A stretch of 64,000 bases of DNA from positions 25,971 to 89,970 of the forward strand of contig JAZPYO010000040.1 in the NCBI GenBank assembly GCA_045544195.1. The letters are read 5' to 3'. The translations under genes were made by a program, and so were the position numbers. This document shows positions 19,400 to 27,925 of the stretch, piece by piece (the stretch's first letter is position 1; every line of letters begins with the position of its first letter). Source of the DNA: RGIG7213 sp045544195 (GTDB taxonomy: Bacteria; Bacillota; Clostridia; Oscillospirales; CAG-272). Under the pieces are notes generated by a model. It had not been told where the DNA came from. It saw only the letters and a list, made by a program, of their open reading frames with translations, and did no database searches.

Positions 19400-20983
19400 A
19401 TGATCTCAACCACAAACGTTTCATTACAGTACGGCGGCAGAGTGCTTTTTTCAGGCGCTGACCTTGTATTCACCAAGGGCAACTGCTACGGTATAATCGG
19501 TGCTAACGGAGCAGGAAAATCAACATTTTTGAAAATTTTATCAGGCGAGGTCGAGCCGTCAAGCGGCACAGTAAGCGTGACTCCCGGCGAACGCATCTCG
19601 ATATTACAGCAGGATCACTTCAAATATGACCAATACAGTGTTATACGAACGGTGCTTATGGGCAATCCTGAGCTTTGTGCTATTGCCGACGAAAAGGAAG
19701 CCCTTTACTGCAAGGAAGAGATGACCGATGAGGAGGGTATGCGCTTATGTGAGCTTGAGACCCGTTATGCAGAGCTTGACGGATATTCAGCAGAAAGCGA
19801 TGCTGAGATACTTCTCAACGGTCTTGGTATCCCGAACGATCTTCATTATGCGCAAATGAGCGATCTGAGCGGTGACCAGAAGGTAAAGATACTTCTTGCG
19901 CAGGCGCTTTTCGGAAACCCCGATATTCTTCTGATGGATGAGCCTACAAACCATCTCGATCTGAAAACGATCGCATGGCTTGAGGAATTTCTTATCGATC
20001 TTCACAGCGTTGTTATCGTTGTATCGCACGACCGTCATTTCTTAAATAACGTTTGTACGCATACAGTCGATGTTGACTTCGGAAAGATAACAATGACTGT
20101 CGGCGGATACGATTTCTGGTATGAATACACACAGATACGTCAGCGTCAGATGAAGGAGCAGAACAAAAAAGCAGAGCAAAAGGCGGCAGAGCTTAAGGAA
20201 TTTATCGCAAGATTCTCTGCAAACGCTTCAAAATCAAAGCAGGCAACAAGCCGCAAAAAGCTCTTAGACAGTCTTGATTTTGCTGAAATGCCCGTTTCAT
20301 CAAGAAGATTTCCGTATGTTGCCTTCAAGCCCGACAGAGAGGCAGGAAAGGATATGCTCACAGTTGAAGGCATAACTGCGACAGTAGGCGGCAACAAGGT
20401 ATTGGACAATGTCAGTTTTACCCTGCGTCCGTGTGAAAAGGTTGCCTTCGTCGGCGATCCCGTTTCTGTAACGACGCTTTTCAAGATAATAAGCGGCGTG
20501 CTTGAGAGTGAAAGCGGAACGTACAAATGGGGTGTTACAACATCTCAGGCGTATATGCCGTCTGATAACTCGGAATTTTTCGACGGACACAAGGAGAGCA
20601 TTATCGATTGGATCAGAAGCTGCAGCAATCTGACATACGAGGCAGATATACGAAGCTGGCTTGGCAGAATGCTCTTTTCAGGTGATGAAGCTGCAAAAAG
20701 CGTTGGAGTTCTCTCAGGCGGTGAGCGTGTGCGCTGTATGCTTTGCAAAATGATGCTTTCAGGAGCAAACGTTCTCATATTTGACGAGCCTACGAACCAT
20801 CTCGACCTGGAATCTATCGCAGCGCTCAATGACGGGCTTATAAAATTCCCTCAGACCATCCTCTTTTCATCGCATGACCACCAATTTGTTCAAACGATCG
20901 CAAACAGAATAATCAACGTAACACCCGGACAGTTTTACGATAAAGTTACAACATACGACGAGTATGCTGAAGAAAGATTATAA
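19400..20983 (+). CDS. ABC-F family ATP-binding protein (YkpA/YbiT type)
   Basis: 527 residues with two ATP-binding cassettes and no membrane segment, so it is a soluble ABC-F protein that probably acts on ribosomes. NBD1 has Walker A GANGAGKSTFLK, signature LSGDQKVKILLAQ and Walker B ILLMDEPTNHLDL. The linker (about residues 245-300) is rich in charged residues. NBD2 keeps LSGGERVRC and VLIFDEPTNHLDL, but its Walker A is degenerate: FVGDPVSVTTLFKII lacks the GK[ST] P-loop. ABC-F proteins act as translation factors or antibiotic-resistance proteins; the overall form resembles the housekeeping YkpA/YbiT branch more than a resistance protein. Confidence 0.9.
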   Translation: MISTTNVSLQYGGRVLFSGADLVFTKGNCYGIIGANGAGKSTFLKILSGEVEPSSGTVSVTPGERISILQQDHFKYDQYSVIRTVLMGNPELCAIADEKEALYCKEEMTDEEGMRLCELETRYAELDGYSAESDAEILLNGLGIPNDLHYAQMSDLSGDQKVKILLAQALFGNPDILLMDEPTNHLDLKTIAWLEEFLIDLHSVVIVVSHDRHFLNNVCTHTVDVDFGKITMTVGGYDFWYEYTQIRQRQMKEQNKKAEQKAAELKEFIARFSANASKSKQATSRKKLLDSLDFAEMPVSSRRFPYVAFKPDREAGKDMLTVEGITATVGGNKVLDNVSFTLRPCEKVAFVGDPVSVTTLFKIISGVLESESGTYKWGVTTSQAYMPSDNSEFFDGHKESIIDWIRSCSNLTYEADIRSWLGRMLFSGDEAAKSVGVLSGGERVRCMLCKMMLSGANVLIFDEPTNHLDLESIAALNDGLIKFPQTILFSSHDHQFVQTIANRIINVTPGQFYDKVTTYDEYAEERL

Positions 20984-21026
20984 TCGAAACCAATATCCAT
21001 AATATTACTTTTTTTCGTCAAAAGTA

Positions 21027-21055
21027 TTGACTATTGAGCGTTTTTGTGTTATAAA
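21027..21055 (+). promoter_or_regulatory. Candidate promoter of the membrane protein at 21109
   Basis: TTGACT (21027-21032), 17-base spacer, TATAAA (21050-21055), 54 bases before the ATG; an AGGAG site precedes the start. Confidence 0.6.
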
Positions 21056-21108
21056 TATTATGTATGCATCTGGTTTTTGGACACACTTATTTACATTAGG
21101 AGTTAAGA

Positions 21109-21927
21109 ATGGATACAAAATCATTTAGTTCCCTGGCAGAAAACATAATTTCTTTAGAGGTTGTAAAGGCAGTTCACATCAATATTATGGAATTTCTCAA
21201 AGACGAAATGACTGTCAGTACACCCGAAAAAAGCAAGTATCGCGAGCCTCGTTTATCTGATTTTTACCGCAGGTCAAATAAAAAGCTGGCATTTATTCTT
21301 CCTGTCGCCGGATTTATCATCGGTGCGGCGGCGGCTCTTGCGTTCCTTATATTTGGCAAATACGATCCGTCCGCATTGCAAATGAGCGAAAACATCTTCA
21401 AGCCCGCCGTCTTTCTTTTGGTCTCATTGCTTGGCGCGGCATTAGGCTATGGGGCATATTTTTACTACGTTTATCAGCGGAAGATCACCGCAAAAAAGAA
21501 ATTCAAAAATGCACTCGATGCTTATTACGCATCCTTCACAAAGGAAAATCACACTTCGGCTTCTCAGTCGGCAAAGGCGCGTACTATCGGAGCCTGCCTT
21601 GAAAAGCTGCTCATTACCGAAAGTGCATCAAGAGAGGCTTTGATGGTCCTGTACAATAAGTCTTCTCTTCCTTTCGGCGCAAGAAACGCCCGCTCCATAT
21701 GCGTTGCGCTTGAGCAATGTGCAGAAAGAGGAAGCGTTGGCGAGCGTTCCATATTGGCAGAGTTGTCAGAGGACGATACATACATTTGCGGAAAATACGA
21801 AGAATATTTGTCGATGATCGACTCCACAACAAGATCGCTCAAAAACAGCTTCAGAAATACAGGCACTGCGAGCGAGATAGAAAAATACACCGAAGGATGT
21901 ATGAAAATAATTTCTCAGATATCATAA
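21109..21927 (+). CDS. Unknown protein with two central transmembrane segments
   Basis: 272 residues, family not recognised. A soluble N-terminal part (about 1-60) ends in a basic stretch, followed by two hydrophobic segments at about residues 64-82 (AFILPVAGFIIGAAAALAFLIF) and 101-124 (AVFLLVSLLGAALGYGAYFYYVY), and a cytoplasmic-looking C-terminal domain of about 140 residues. The hairpin arrangement suggests both ends lie on the same side of the membrane. It has its own promoter and a shared terminator, so it seems to be a single-gene unit. No function can be assigned. Confidence 0.75.
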   Translation: MDTKSFSSLAENIISLEVVKAVHINIMEFLKDEMTVSTPEKSKYREPRLSDFYRRSNKKLAFILPVAGFIIGAAAALAFLIFGKYDPSALQMSENIFKPAVFLLVSLLGAALGYGAYFYYVYQRKITAKKKFKNALDAYYASFTKENHTSASQSAKARTIGACLEKLLITESASREALMVLYNKSSLPFGARNARSICVALEQCAERGSVGERSILAELSEDDTYICGKYEEYLSMIDSTTRSLKNSFRNTGTASEIEKYTEGCMKIISQIS

Positions 21928-21956
21928 GCATATTTTCGGCGTAATATTAAAACAAA

Positions 21957-21985
21957 CGGTGACTCGCATTGAGTCACCGTTTTTG
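21957..21985. terminator. Bidirectional terminator
   Basis: Stem AACGGTGACTC with GAGTCACCGTT and a GCATT loop, followed by TTTTTG on the plus strand and preceded by an A-run that serves the convergent gene ending at 21998. Confidence 0.85.
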
Positions 21986-21997
21986 TATCATATATAT

Positions 21998-24061
21998 TCA
22001 ATTATCATATCGTTCAAAGGGGATTTTCTGCAAAGCGCCCGCATCGTCACTGTATAAATAAACTTCTCCGTCATCAGAAGATCGAATATCAAAGTCGATA
22101 TATTCCGTTAGTATCAGATCTTCTACGTAATACCCGACTGCGTTATTCCCCGCCTGACCTTCATACGAGCTCATATATAAGCTGTATCCTGCAGGCTTAT
22201 CTGTCGTTTTGCATTGGCACACATCGTAATTCTTTATATCATTGTACGAATAGCGATAAGTGTAAGTTCCCATGACGTCCGTATCCGTGTCTTTTGAGGT
22301 ATGTACGGAATAATCATCGAATAAAACTCTCTCAGCGAACCTTGCTTCCACACTGTATCCCTGATACACAACGTCAAATTTACCGTTGCCAAATACAGAC
22401 GGAATAACACCTTGAATATCCTTTTCCTGCAAAGGCACAGCATCTCCGTTATCTGATGAAGTGCAGAGCGTTTTGTTCATAACCTCAAGAATATCGGCAA
22501 GCGTGTAGCCTGCAAGCTCTCCTTTTGCGTAATATGAAAGAAATTCGTTCGTTGTAAAGAATTTTTTATTGACCGTATCATAGTGATAAATATCGTAGGC
22601 AACGCCCTGACCGCCCGTATAAAGCGCCCCTCTGTGATTGACGATATAAACCGTCACCACATCGCCTGTCGTGATCGCTTGCCAAGTTACATCGGCGTAA
22701 TAAATATCATTAATTCCTTGAGCGCTTTTCTTCAAATGCTCTCCGAACTCCTCGCTGTACTTGTTTACTATATCGGTATTCCATTTTTTACTTGCGGCGG
22801 AGTTGTCACTTATTTGCGGCAGATGTATGTGAAAATCGAATACATCACCGTCATAGCCGTTAACGGTATATTTTACCGTGTACCCCTCATAAACCAAGCT
22901 GTTATCGGCATTTTCGTTAATATAATCGTCAAAAACGGAGCTTACCGTGTCAACAGTATCTTTCTTTTCGTCCGTTGTTTCTTCCGAGCTTGTATCTTCG
23001 ACGGTATTTGTTGTTTTTGTATCATCCGTTCCTGTTTCTTTTTCATTCAGCGAGCCGAACGAGCAACCAACCGCACTTAATGCAAGAGCTACGGCAAAAG
23101 CAAGGCAAATATATCTTTTCTTACGCTTTGACGTCAGCATAACGATCCTCTCCTTCATAGGTGCGCTGCCAAATCCGACAGAGTATATATGCTTTTGCGG
23201 AATAGTATCTATAAGAATGCTTGCGTATTTAATACGGTCTTTGTCATCAAGTCCTGATGAAACAGAGTCATCGCACGCAAGCTCCGCATCACGCTTTGAT
23301 ATAACTGATGATATCCATACAAGCGGATTCCACCAGAACACGATAAGCGCAAGCGCTCTTACGAAAGACCATATATGGTCACCGTGGCGAATATGGAAAT
23401 ATTCGTGTGTGATAATAAGCTCTTCAGACTCGCTTTTTGCCGTTTTCGGTGTAATATAGATAGAGGGTATGAGCCCTGCAATGCACGGAACATCTGCGCT
23501 TTTTGAAATATATACCCTTGTACCGTGAATATTTTTATAGAACTCACGGCTTTTAAAAAGCCGTCTGTTGTAGCATGCGGTTATAAATATTATCCAAAAA
23601 GCAACGATAACAGCGCCAACGAGCCAAACAAGATAAACTATTTGGATCGGTGTCAGCGAAAATGTTTTTTCTTGTGTCTGAACGGACGTTGACGGTGTTT
23701 CGGGAGTTGAAGGCACGGTAGGAGTAAGCGGAGCTGTCGGTATTTCGGGCGTTTGGTTTTGCAAATTACCGATCGGTCTTTTGATAGGATCAGGCATCTG
23801 TGTACCGTTATTCTGAAGCGTATTATCAATTCGCTGACCGTCTGTGTTATTTTCAGTTTGCAGAGCTTGATGCATCTCGTTTTTAAGAAATTCAGGAACG
23901 GTGACTCCGACTTCAAACAGCGTTACCGGAATTACCATTCTTATAACAACAACGAGCCAGAGTGCATATATCACCCTTGGAGATACCGTTTTACGAAAAA
24001 CGGCACGTATGATGAGAACCGCTACAATAAGCAGCGATAATGACAAAAGATATTCTATCAT
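21998..24061 (-). CDS. BlaR1-like M56 membrane metalloprotease with RsiV-like extracellular domain
   Basis: 687 residues. Two N-terminal transmembrane segments, a Pro/Thr-rich stretch (about 95-135), then another membrane segment, a zinc protease site in IITHEYFHIRHGDH (HExxH), and FWWNPLVWIS, typical of the M56 BlaR1/MecR1 family. After a last membrane segment near residue 330 (ALALSAVGCSFGS) comes an acidic Thr-rich linker and an extracellular domain of about 300 residues that resembles DUF3298/RsiV more than a penicillin-binding sensor. It is therefore likely to sense a signal other than a beta-lactam and to cleave the BlaI-like repressor encoded upstream. The gap to that gene is 3 bases. 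Confidence 0.88.
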   Translation of the reverse strand: MIEYLLSLSLLIVAVLIIRAVFRKTVSPRVIYALWLVVVIRMVIPVTLFEVGVTVPEFLKNEMHQALQTENNTDGQRIDNTLQNNGTQMPDPIKRPIGNLQNQTPEIPTAPLTPTVPSTPETPSTSVQTQEKTFSLTPIQIVYLVWLVGAVIVAFWIIFITACYNRRLFKSREFYKNIHGTRVYISKSADVPCIAGLIPSIYITPKTAKSESEELIITHEYFHIRHGDHIWSFVRALALIVFWWNPLVWISSVISKRDAELACDDSVSSGLDDKDRIKYASILIDTIPQKHIYSVGFGSAPMKERIVMLTSKRKKRYICLAFAVALALSAVGCSFGSLNEKETGTDDTKTTNTVEDTSSEETTDEKKDTVDTVSSVFDDYINENADNSLVYEGYTVKYTVNGYDGDVFDFHIHLPQISDNSAASKKWNTDIVNKYSEEFGEHLKKSAQGINDIYYADVTWQAITTGDVVTVYIVNHRGALYTGGQGVAYDIYHYDTVNKKFFTTNEFLSYYAKGELAGYTLADILEVMNKTLCTSSDNGDAVPLQEKDIQGVIPSVFGNGKFDVVYQGYSVEARFAERVLFDDYSVHTSKDTDTDVMGTYTYRYSYNDIKNYDVCQCKTTDKPAGYSLYMSSYEGQAGNNAVGYYVEDLILTEYIDFDIRSSDDGEVYLYSDDAGALQKIPFERYDN

Positions 24062-24064
24062 AGC

Positions 24065-24448
24065 TTACTCTTTTTTCTCCTTCTCCGCATCATCAAGTAT
24101 CTGACGAAGCTCCGCAATGTCCTTTTCGGATAATTTTTTTCTTTCGGTAAGCGCCGAAAACAACATTCTGACACTTCCGTCATATACACGGCTCAAAAAC
24201 GACTCTGTTTCCTTAGGTGCAATATCATCACGTTTTACCGTCGGATAATATCTCTGCGGTTTGATGCTGTTGTCGATCGAAACAGCTCCCTTTTCACATA
24301 AGCGTTTAAGCATAACGTGGATCGTCGGGCGTGACCATCCCGTTTCTTTTTCAAGTGCATCTGTAATTTCACGAAGCGAAAGCGAAGATTCCGCCCACAA
24401 AAGCTTCATTATCTTCCATTCGCCTTCTGATAACGTAATATTGTCCAT
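24065..24448 (-). CDS. BlaI/MecI-family transcriptional repressor
   Basis: 127 residues from the ATG at 24448 (MDNITLSEGEWKIMKLLWAE), which has GGAGG five bases upstream. An in-frame ATG at 24460 has no ribosome binding site and overlaps an operator. The winged helix-turn-helix segment SLREITDALEKETGWSRPTIHVMLKRLCEKG is characteristic of BlaI. The C-terminal helix (DIAELRQILDDAEKEKKE) would form the dimer. It is cotranscribed with the BlaR1-like protease, which is expected to inactivate it by cleavage. Confidence 0.93.
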   Translation of the reverse strand: MDNITLSEGEWKIMKLLWAESSLSLREITDALEKETGWSRPTIHVMLKRLCEKGAVSIDNSIKPQRYYPTVKRDDIAPKETESFLSRVYDGSVRMLFSALTERKKLSEKDIAELRQILDDAEKEKKE

Positions 24449-24461
24449 ATAGTCCTCCATT

Positions 24462-24469
24462 TGTCGACA
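24462..24469. promoter_or_regulatory. Second BlaI-type operator half-palindrome
   Basis: TGTCGACA, a perfect 8-bp palindrome inside TTTGTCGACATTTG, lying in the 5' leader just upstream of the repressor start. It matches the core of the larger operator at 24501-24518. Confidence 0.6.
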
Positions 24470-24487
24470 TTTGTTTACTGTGCTTCA

Positions 24488-24518
24488 AATATATCACGAG
24501 TGTAGACATTTGTCAACA
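24488..24518 (-). promoter_or_regulatory. BlaI-like promoter with overlapping operator
   Basis: Minus strand TTGACA (24511-24516), 17-base spacer, TATATT (24488-24493). The -35 lies within the dyad TGTAGACATTTGTCAACA (24501-24518), which has the TGTnGACA/TGTCnACA half-sites expected for BlaI/MecI. Binding would block the polymerase, giving autorepression. Confidence 0.75.
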
Positions 24519-24595
24519 CATATAATGTACAATTTACAAATTATTCATCAAGTGCGGAACAGGCAGAAACCGCTCCGTCATCTCAATGTACAAGT

Positions 24596-24633
24596 AAAAC
24601 GTCCCGCAGAGATCATTCTGCAGGACGTTTTTG
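24596..24633. terminator. Terminator of the symporter gene
   Basis: Stem AAAACGTCCCGCAGA pairing with TCTGCAGGACGTTTT with one bulge and a GATCA-type loop. T-runs on both strands make it usable in both directions; on the minus strand it closes the gene ending at 24637. Confidence 0.75.
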
Positions 24634-24636
24634 ATA

Positions 24637-25995
24637 TTATATTTTCATAATTCCGAATGCATCAAGAACCGACGATATCAATATAAGAACTATACATACA
24701 GGTGCTATATATTTTATTACAACCGTAAAAAGCGCCTTACTTTTGAATTTTCCGCCTATTTCCGCTTCCTCGATCACCGATTTTGGCTTTATGAAATAGC
24801 CGATGAATATACACGTTGCCAAAGCAACGATGGGCATAATAACGCTGTTGCTTGCAAAATCAAAGAACGTAAGAAAGTCCATATTGAGTATTTTTATACC
24901 GTTCCAGATCCCGTTTCCGAGCGACGAGGGTATACCGAGCAAAAGACATATCGCGATCACCGCAATACACGCTGTGCGTCTTTTGATCTTGAATTTATCG
25001 GTGAATATCGAAACTATCGTTTCCATAAGCGATATTGACGATGTAAGTGCCGCAAAGAAAACAAGCAAAAAGAACAGTATACCGACAAATGTGCCGCCCG
25101 TTATCGTATCAAAGACCTTGGGCAAGGTTACGAACATAAGCCCCGGGCCCTTTCCAAGTGCTTCGGGATCACCTGCCGAAAAAGCAAACACCGCAGGAAT
25201 TACCATAAGACCTGCAAGAAATGCTATACCTGTATCGAACACCTCTATCTGTCTGACAGATGATTCAAGGCAAACATCTTTTTTCATATACGAGCCGTAC
25301 GTTATCATAATACCCATAGACAGCGACATTGAATAGAAAAGCTGTCCCATAGCCGCAAGCACCGTTGTTGCCGAGAAGTTTGAAAAATCGGGCTTTATGT
25401 AATATATAACGCCTTGCCACGCGCCATCGAGCGTAACTGTATATATTGCAATGATTACCGTGAGTACGACGAGTACAGGCATCATTATTTTACTTACCTT
25501 TTCAATACCCTTTTCAACTCCGAAGAAAACTACCACCGCAGTAAGCGCAAGGTACAGTAAAAACCAGCCGATAGGCTCCAGCGGATCGGCGATAAACGAA
25601 TCAAAATAATTATCAAGCGCCGCGCTGTGTCCTGCTCCTGTAATAAAAACGGTAAAATATTTCATTACCCAACCGCCTATTACGCAATAGTACGGTAAAA
25701 TTATTATCGGAACAAGCGATGCGATATAACCCACAAATGAAAACCTTTTATCAAGAGCCTTGTATGCTCCTATTGCGGAAAGTCCTGTTTTTCTTCCTAT
25801 TGCGATCTCAGCTACCATAAGCGTAAAGCCAAATGTTACAGCGAGAATTATGTACGTCAACAGGAATATTCCTCCGCCGTATTTTGCCGCAAGGTAAGGG
25901 AAACGCCATATATTGCCGAGTCCTACGGCGGAGCCTGCGGCCGCAAGCACAAACCCGAGCTTGCCTGTAAAGCTGCTTCTGTTTTTAGACATCAA
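24637..25995 (-). CDS. Sodium-dependent transporter of the NSS (SNF) family
   Basis: 452 residues with about 11-12 transmembrane segments. The first segment carries the family signature GFVLAAAGSAVGLGNIWRFP with the unwound region used for Na+ and substrate binding, followed by YGGGIFLLTYII. Bacterial members (LeuT, MhsT, TnaT) import amino acids such as leucine or tryptophan with sodium. The substrate cannot be read from the sequence. The gene is a single unit with its own promoter and terminator. Confidence 0.93.
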   Translation of the reverse strand: MMSKNRSSFTGKLGFVLAAAGSAVGLGNIWRFPYLAAKYGGGIFLLTYIILAVTFGFTLMVAEIAIGRKTGLSAIGAYKALDKRFSFVGYIASLVPIIILPYYCVIGGWVMKYFTVFITGAGHSAALDNYFDSFIADPLEPIGWFLLYLALTAVVVFFGVEKGIEKVSKIMMPVLVVLTVIIAIYTVTLDGAWQGVIYYIKPDFSNFSATTVLAAMGQLFYSMSLSMGIMITYGSYMKKDVCLESSVRQIEVFDTGIAFLAGLMVIPAVFAFSAGDPEALGKGPGLMFVTLPKVFDTITGGTFVGILFFLLVFFAALTSSISLMETIVSIFTDKFKIKRRTACIAVIAICLLLGIPSSLGNGIWNGIKILNMDFLTFFDFASNSVIMPIVALATCIFIGYFIKPKSVIEEAEIGGKFKSKALFTVVIKYIAPVCIVLILISSVLDAFGIMKI

Positions 25996-26032
25996 ATATC
26001 CTCCTTTTGATCTTCAGTAAAGTCAAAAGTAT

Positions 26033-26060
26033 ATTATACACATTTTTTTAAAAAAGGCAA
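26033..26060 (-). promoter_or_regulatory. Candidate promoter of the NSS transporter
   Basis: Minus strand TTGCCT (26055-26060), 16-base spacer, TATAAT (26033-26038), about 40 bases before the ATG; AAGGAGG precedes the start. Confidence 0.5.
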
Positions 26061-26100
26061 TAGGAACAGACAATTTTTTTCATCCGATCCGCTATACCTC

Positions 26101-26131
26101 TTGACAAATTATACTATGTATGATATAGTAT
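26101..26131 (+). promoter_or_regulatory. PadR-type promoter/operator
   Basis: TTGACA (26101-26106), 17-base spacer, TATAGT (26124-26129). A perfect inverted repeat ATACTAT-N7-ATAGTAT (26111-26117 and 26125-26131) fills the spacer and -10, as expected for the binding site of the PadR protein encoded directly downstream. Confidence 0.8.
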
Positions 26132-26166
26132 TATATACCAAAGAGTAGATAACAAAGGAGGTAATT

Positions 26167-26484
26167 ATGGATATACAACTTAAACGAGGATATATAGAAA
26201 TATGTGTTCTTGCTTCGATGCTGAAGGAGGAAACATACGGATATAAGCTGATAAAGGATGTCAGCTACGTAATGGACATATCCGAATCCACATTATATCC
26301 GATACTCAAGCGACTGGAAGCATCAGGGTGCGTAAGCTCACGAAACGCCGAATACAACAACCGATTGAGAAAATATTATTCAATAACTAATATCGGCAGA
26401 GAACGGATCAAGGAATTTATGTCCGACTGGAATGACGTTATGAAGATATATGAATACATAAAGGGGGAATGTGACTGTGAATAA
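26167..26484 (+). CDS. PadR-family transcriptional regulator
   Basis: 105 residues. LKRGYIEICVLASMLKEETYGYKLI and STLYPILKRLEASG form the winged helix of the PadR family, followed by YYSITNIGRERI and a short C-terminal helix. An AAAGGAGGTAATT ribosome binding site precedes the ATG. It is the first gene of a three-gene operon with DUF1700 and DUF4097 proteins and probably represses it through the palindrome at 26111-26131. Confidence 0.95.
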   Translation: MDIQLKRGYIEICVLASMLKEETYGYKLIKDVSYVMDISESTLYPILKRLEASGCVSSRNAEYNNRLRKYYSITNIGRERIKEFMSDWNDVMKIYEYIKGECDCE

Positions 26485-27052
26485 AAATGAATTTATTGCC
26501 TCGCTTTCACAAGCGACAGAACAACTGAATGACGACGCAAGAGATCGCACCATCGCTTATTATACAGAAATGATAGACGACAGATGTGAGGGAGGAATGA
26601 GCGAGGAGCAGGCAGTATATTCTCTCGGTGCTGTTGACGAGATCGCAAAGCAGATCATTGCAGACGCTGCCGAATGCGGCGAATTAAAACAAGCTGTCAA
26701 TGCCGTTTGCCAAAATAATACCGTAAAAAAGGGAGCAAGCCTCGGCAGTGCCGTTCTCGGAGTATTTGCGGTTATCGGCGTATGCATTCTTTGTATGATA
26801 ACGATCAGCTTTTCTTTGAGCATCTGGGGCTCTGATATATCTCTTCTCATAACAGGTCTTACCCTTGTCCTGACGGGTATAACAGCGTTCTCTTCAACAA
26901 CTTCAGCGGCAATTTTCCTGATCGGTATAGGTCTTGTGATCCTTTCTCTCGGTATAGCATTGTGCGTGCTTTGCGTAAAGCTGTCCGCGTTTTTCTACAG
27001 ACACATCAAATCTTTATTTCAAAAAAGCATTTCCATTTGCAAGGGCGAGTAA
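26477..27052 (+). CDS. DUF1700-family membrane protein
   Basis: 191 residues from a GTG at 26477 (MNKNEFIASLSQ), nine bases after AGGGGG; a GTG two codons earlier (26471) is also possible. The N-terminal part (LNDDARDRTIAYYTEMIDDR, then MSEEQAVYSLG) is the DUF1700/HAAS domain typical of proteins encoded after PadR regulators. Then come hydrophobic segments at about 90-115, 120-140 and 145-170. The start overlaps the padR end by 8 bases. The role is unknown, probably an envelope function or signal together with the next gene. Confidence 0.85.
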   Translation: MNKNEFIASLSQATEQLNDDARDRTIAYYTEMIDDRCEGGMSEEQAVYSLGAVDEIAKQIIADAAECGELKQAVNAVCQNNTVKKGASLGSAVLGVFAVIGVCILCMITISFSLSIWGSDISLLITGLTLVLTGITAFSSTTSAAIFLIGIGLVILSLGIALCVLCVKLSAFFYRHIKSLFQKSISICKGE

Positions 27053-27075
27053 AACTGAAGAGGAGTAACGGTATT

Positions 27076-27870
27076 ATGAAAAAAACATTTATAGCACTTT
27101 TAATTTCACTGTTTATCTTCGTTATCGGTGTCGCCTGTGCCATTTGCGGTGCGGTTAATATGAGCATTTCGGGATGGAGCGAGATAAGATCTACCGTCAG
27201 CGACAGCTCATCGTTTTCCGCTGAGGAAATAACAAGCATCGTTATCGACTGCCACGAAAGCGAGCTTACGGTTCTTCCGTCCGAAACAAATGAAATAACG
27301 GTTTCTTACCAAATGATGCTTTTGAAATTTGAAAGCTCGGTCGAAAACGGAACGCTGAAGCTGAAAACATACCGTCCGTTTCTTGAAGGCATACATTTTT
27401 CGACATTTTCAAAAAACAAAATAACGCTTCACATTCCGCAAGATCATGTGTGCGATATATCAATAGACTCCGATGTGTGCAGTGTGAATATAGACGGCAT
27501 AACCGTCAAGGGAGATATTGACGCTGAGGTAGATGCAGGGGCGATAAATATAAACAAGCTATCAGCAGACAGCGTAACGCTGTCATCGGATACAGGAGCG
27601 ATAAAGCTCGTTGACTGCACGGTAAATTCATTCAGTGGCGAAGCCGATGTCGGAGCAATAAAGGCTACAAATCTCTCATCACAGAAGATATCGGTAAAGA
27701 CCGATGTCGGTGCTATTGATATGTCCCTTTGCGGAAAGATGTCTGATTATACAATACTGTGCAACGCTTCATTATCATCGTGCAATCTTCCCCGGCAGCA
27801 GTCAGGCGGCAGCAGAAGCCTTACCGTATCCTCGGATGTTGGAGCGGTAAACGTAACATTTGACGAATGA
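27076..27870 (+). CDS. DUF4097-type putative adhesin with N-terminal membrane anchor
   Basis: 264 residues from the ATG at 27076, chosen because AGGAG lies at 27061 and the following MKKTFIALLISLFIFVIGVA is a signal anchor. The frame is open further upstream only inside the previous gene. The rest is a beta-rich repeat domain with recurring blocks such as DAEVDAGAININKLSA, LSSDTGAIKLVDCT and KTDVGAIDMSLCG. DUF4097/DUF4098 proteins form right-handed beta-solenoids on the cell envelope. It closes the PadR operon. Confidence 0.85.
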   Translation: MKKTFIALLISLFIFVIGVACAICGAVNMSISGWSEIRSTVSDSSSFSAEEITSIVIDCHESELTVLPSETNEITVSYQMMLLKFESSVENGTLKLKTYRPFLEGIHFSTFSKNKITLHIPQDHVCDISIDSDVCSVNIDGITVKGDIDAEVDAGAININKLSADSVTLSSDTGAIKLVDCTVNSFSGEADVGAIKATNLSSQKISVKTDVGAIDMSLCGKMSDYTILCNASLSSCNLPRQQSGGSRSLTVSSDVGAVNVTFDE

Positions 27871-27886
27871 CTGCGTTTGAATACCA

Positions 27887-27925
27887 CAAAAAAATCATCT
27901 GCCGCATCAAGCAGATGATTTTTTA
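27887..27925. terminator. Bidirectional terminator
   Basis: Stem AAAAAATCATCTGC with GCAGATGATTTTTT and a CGCATCAA loop between two convergent genes. Confidence 0.9.

Noticed and set aside
19400..20983. ABC-F protein as an antibiotic-resistance determinant
   Set aside because: No drug-resistance-type interdomain linker is evident and no leader attenuator precedes it; the overall form fits the housekeeping YkpA/YbiT branch better.
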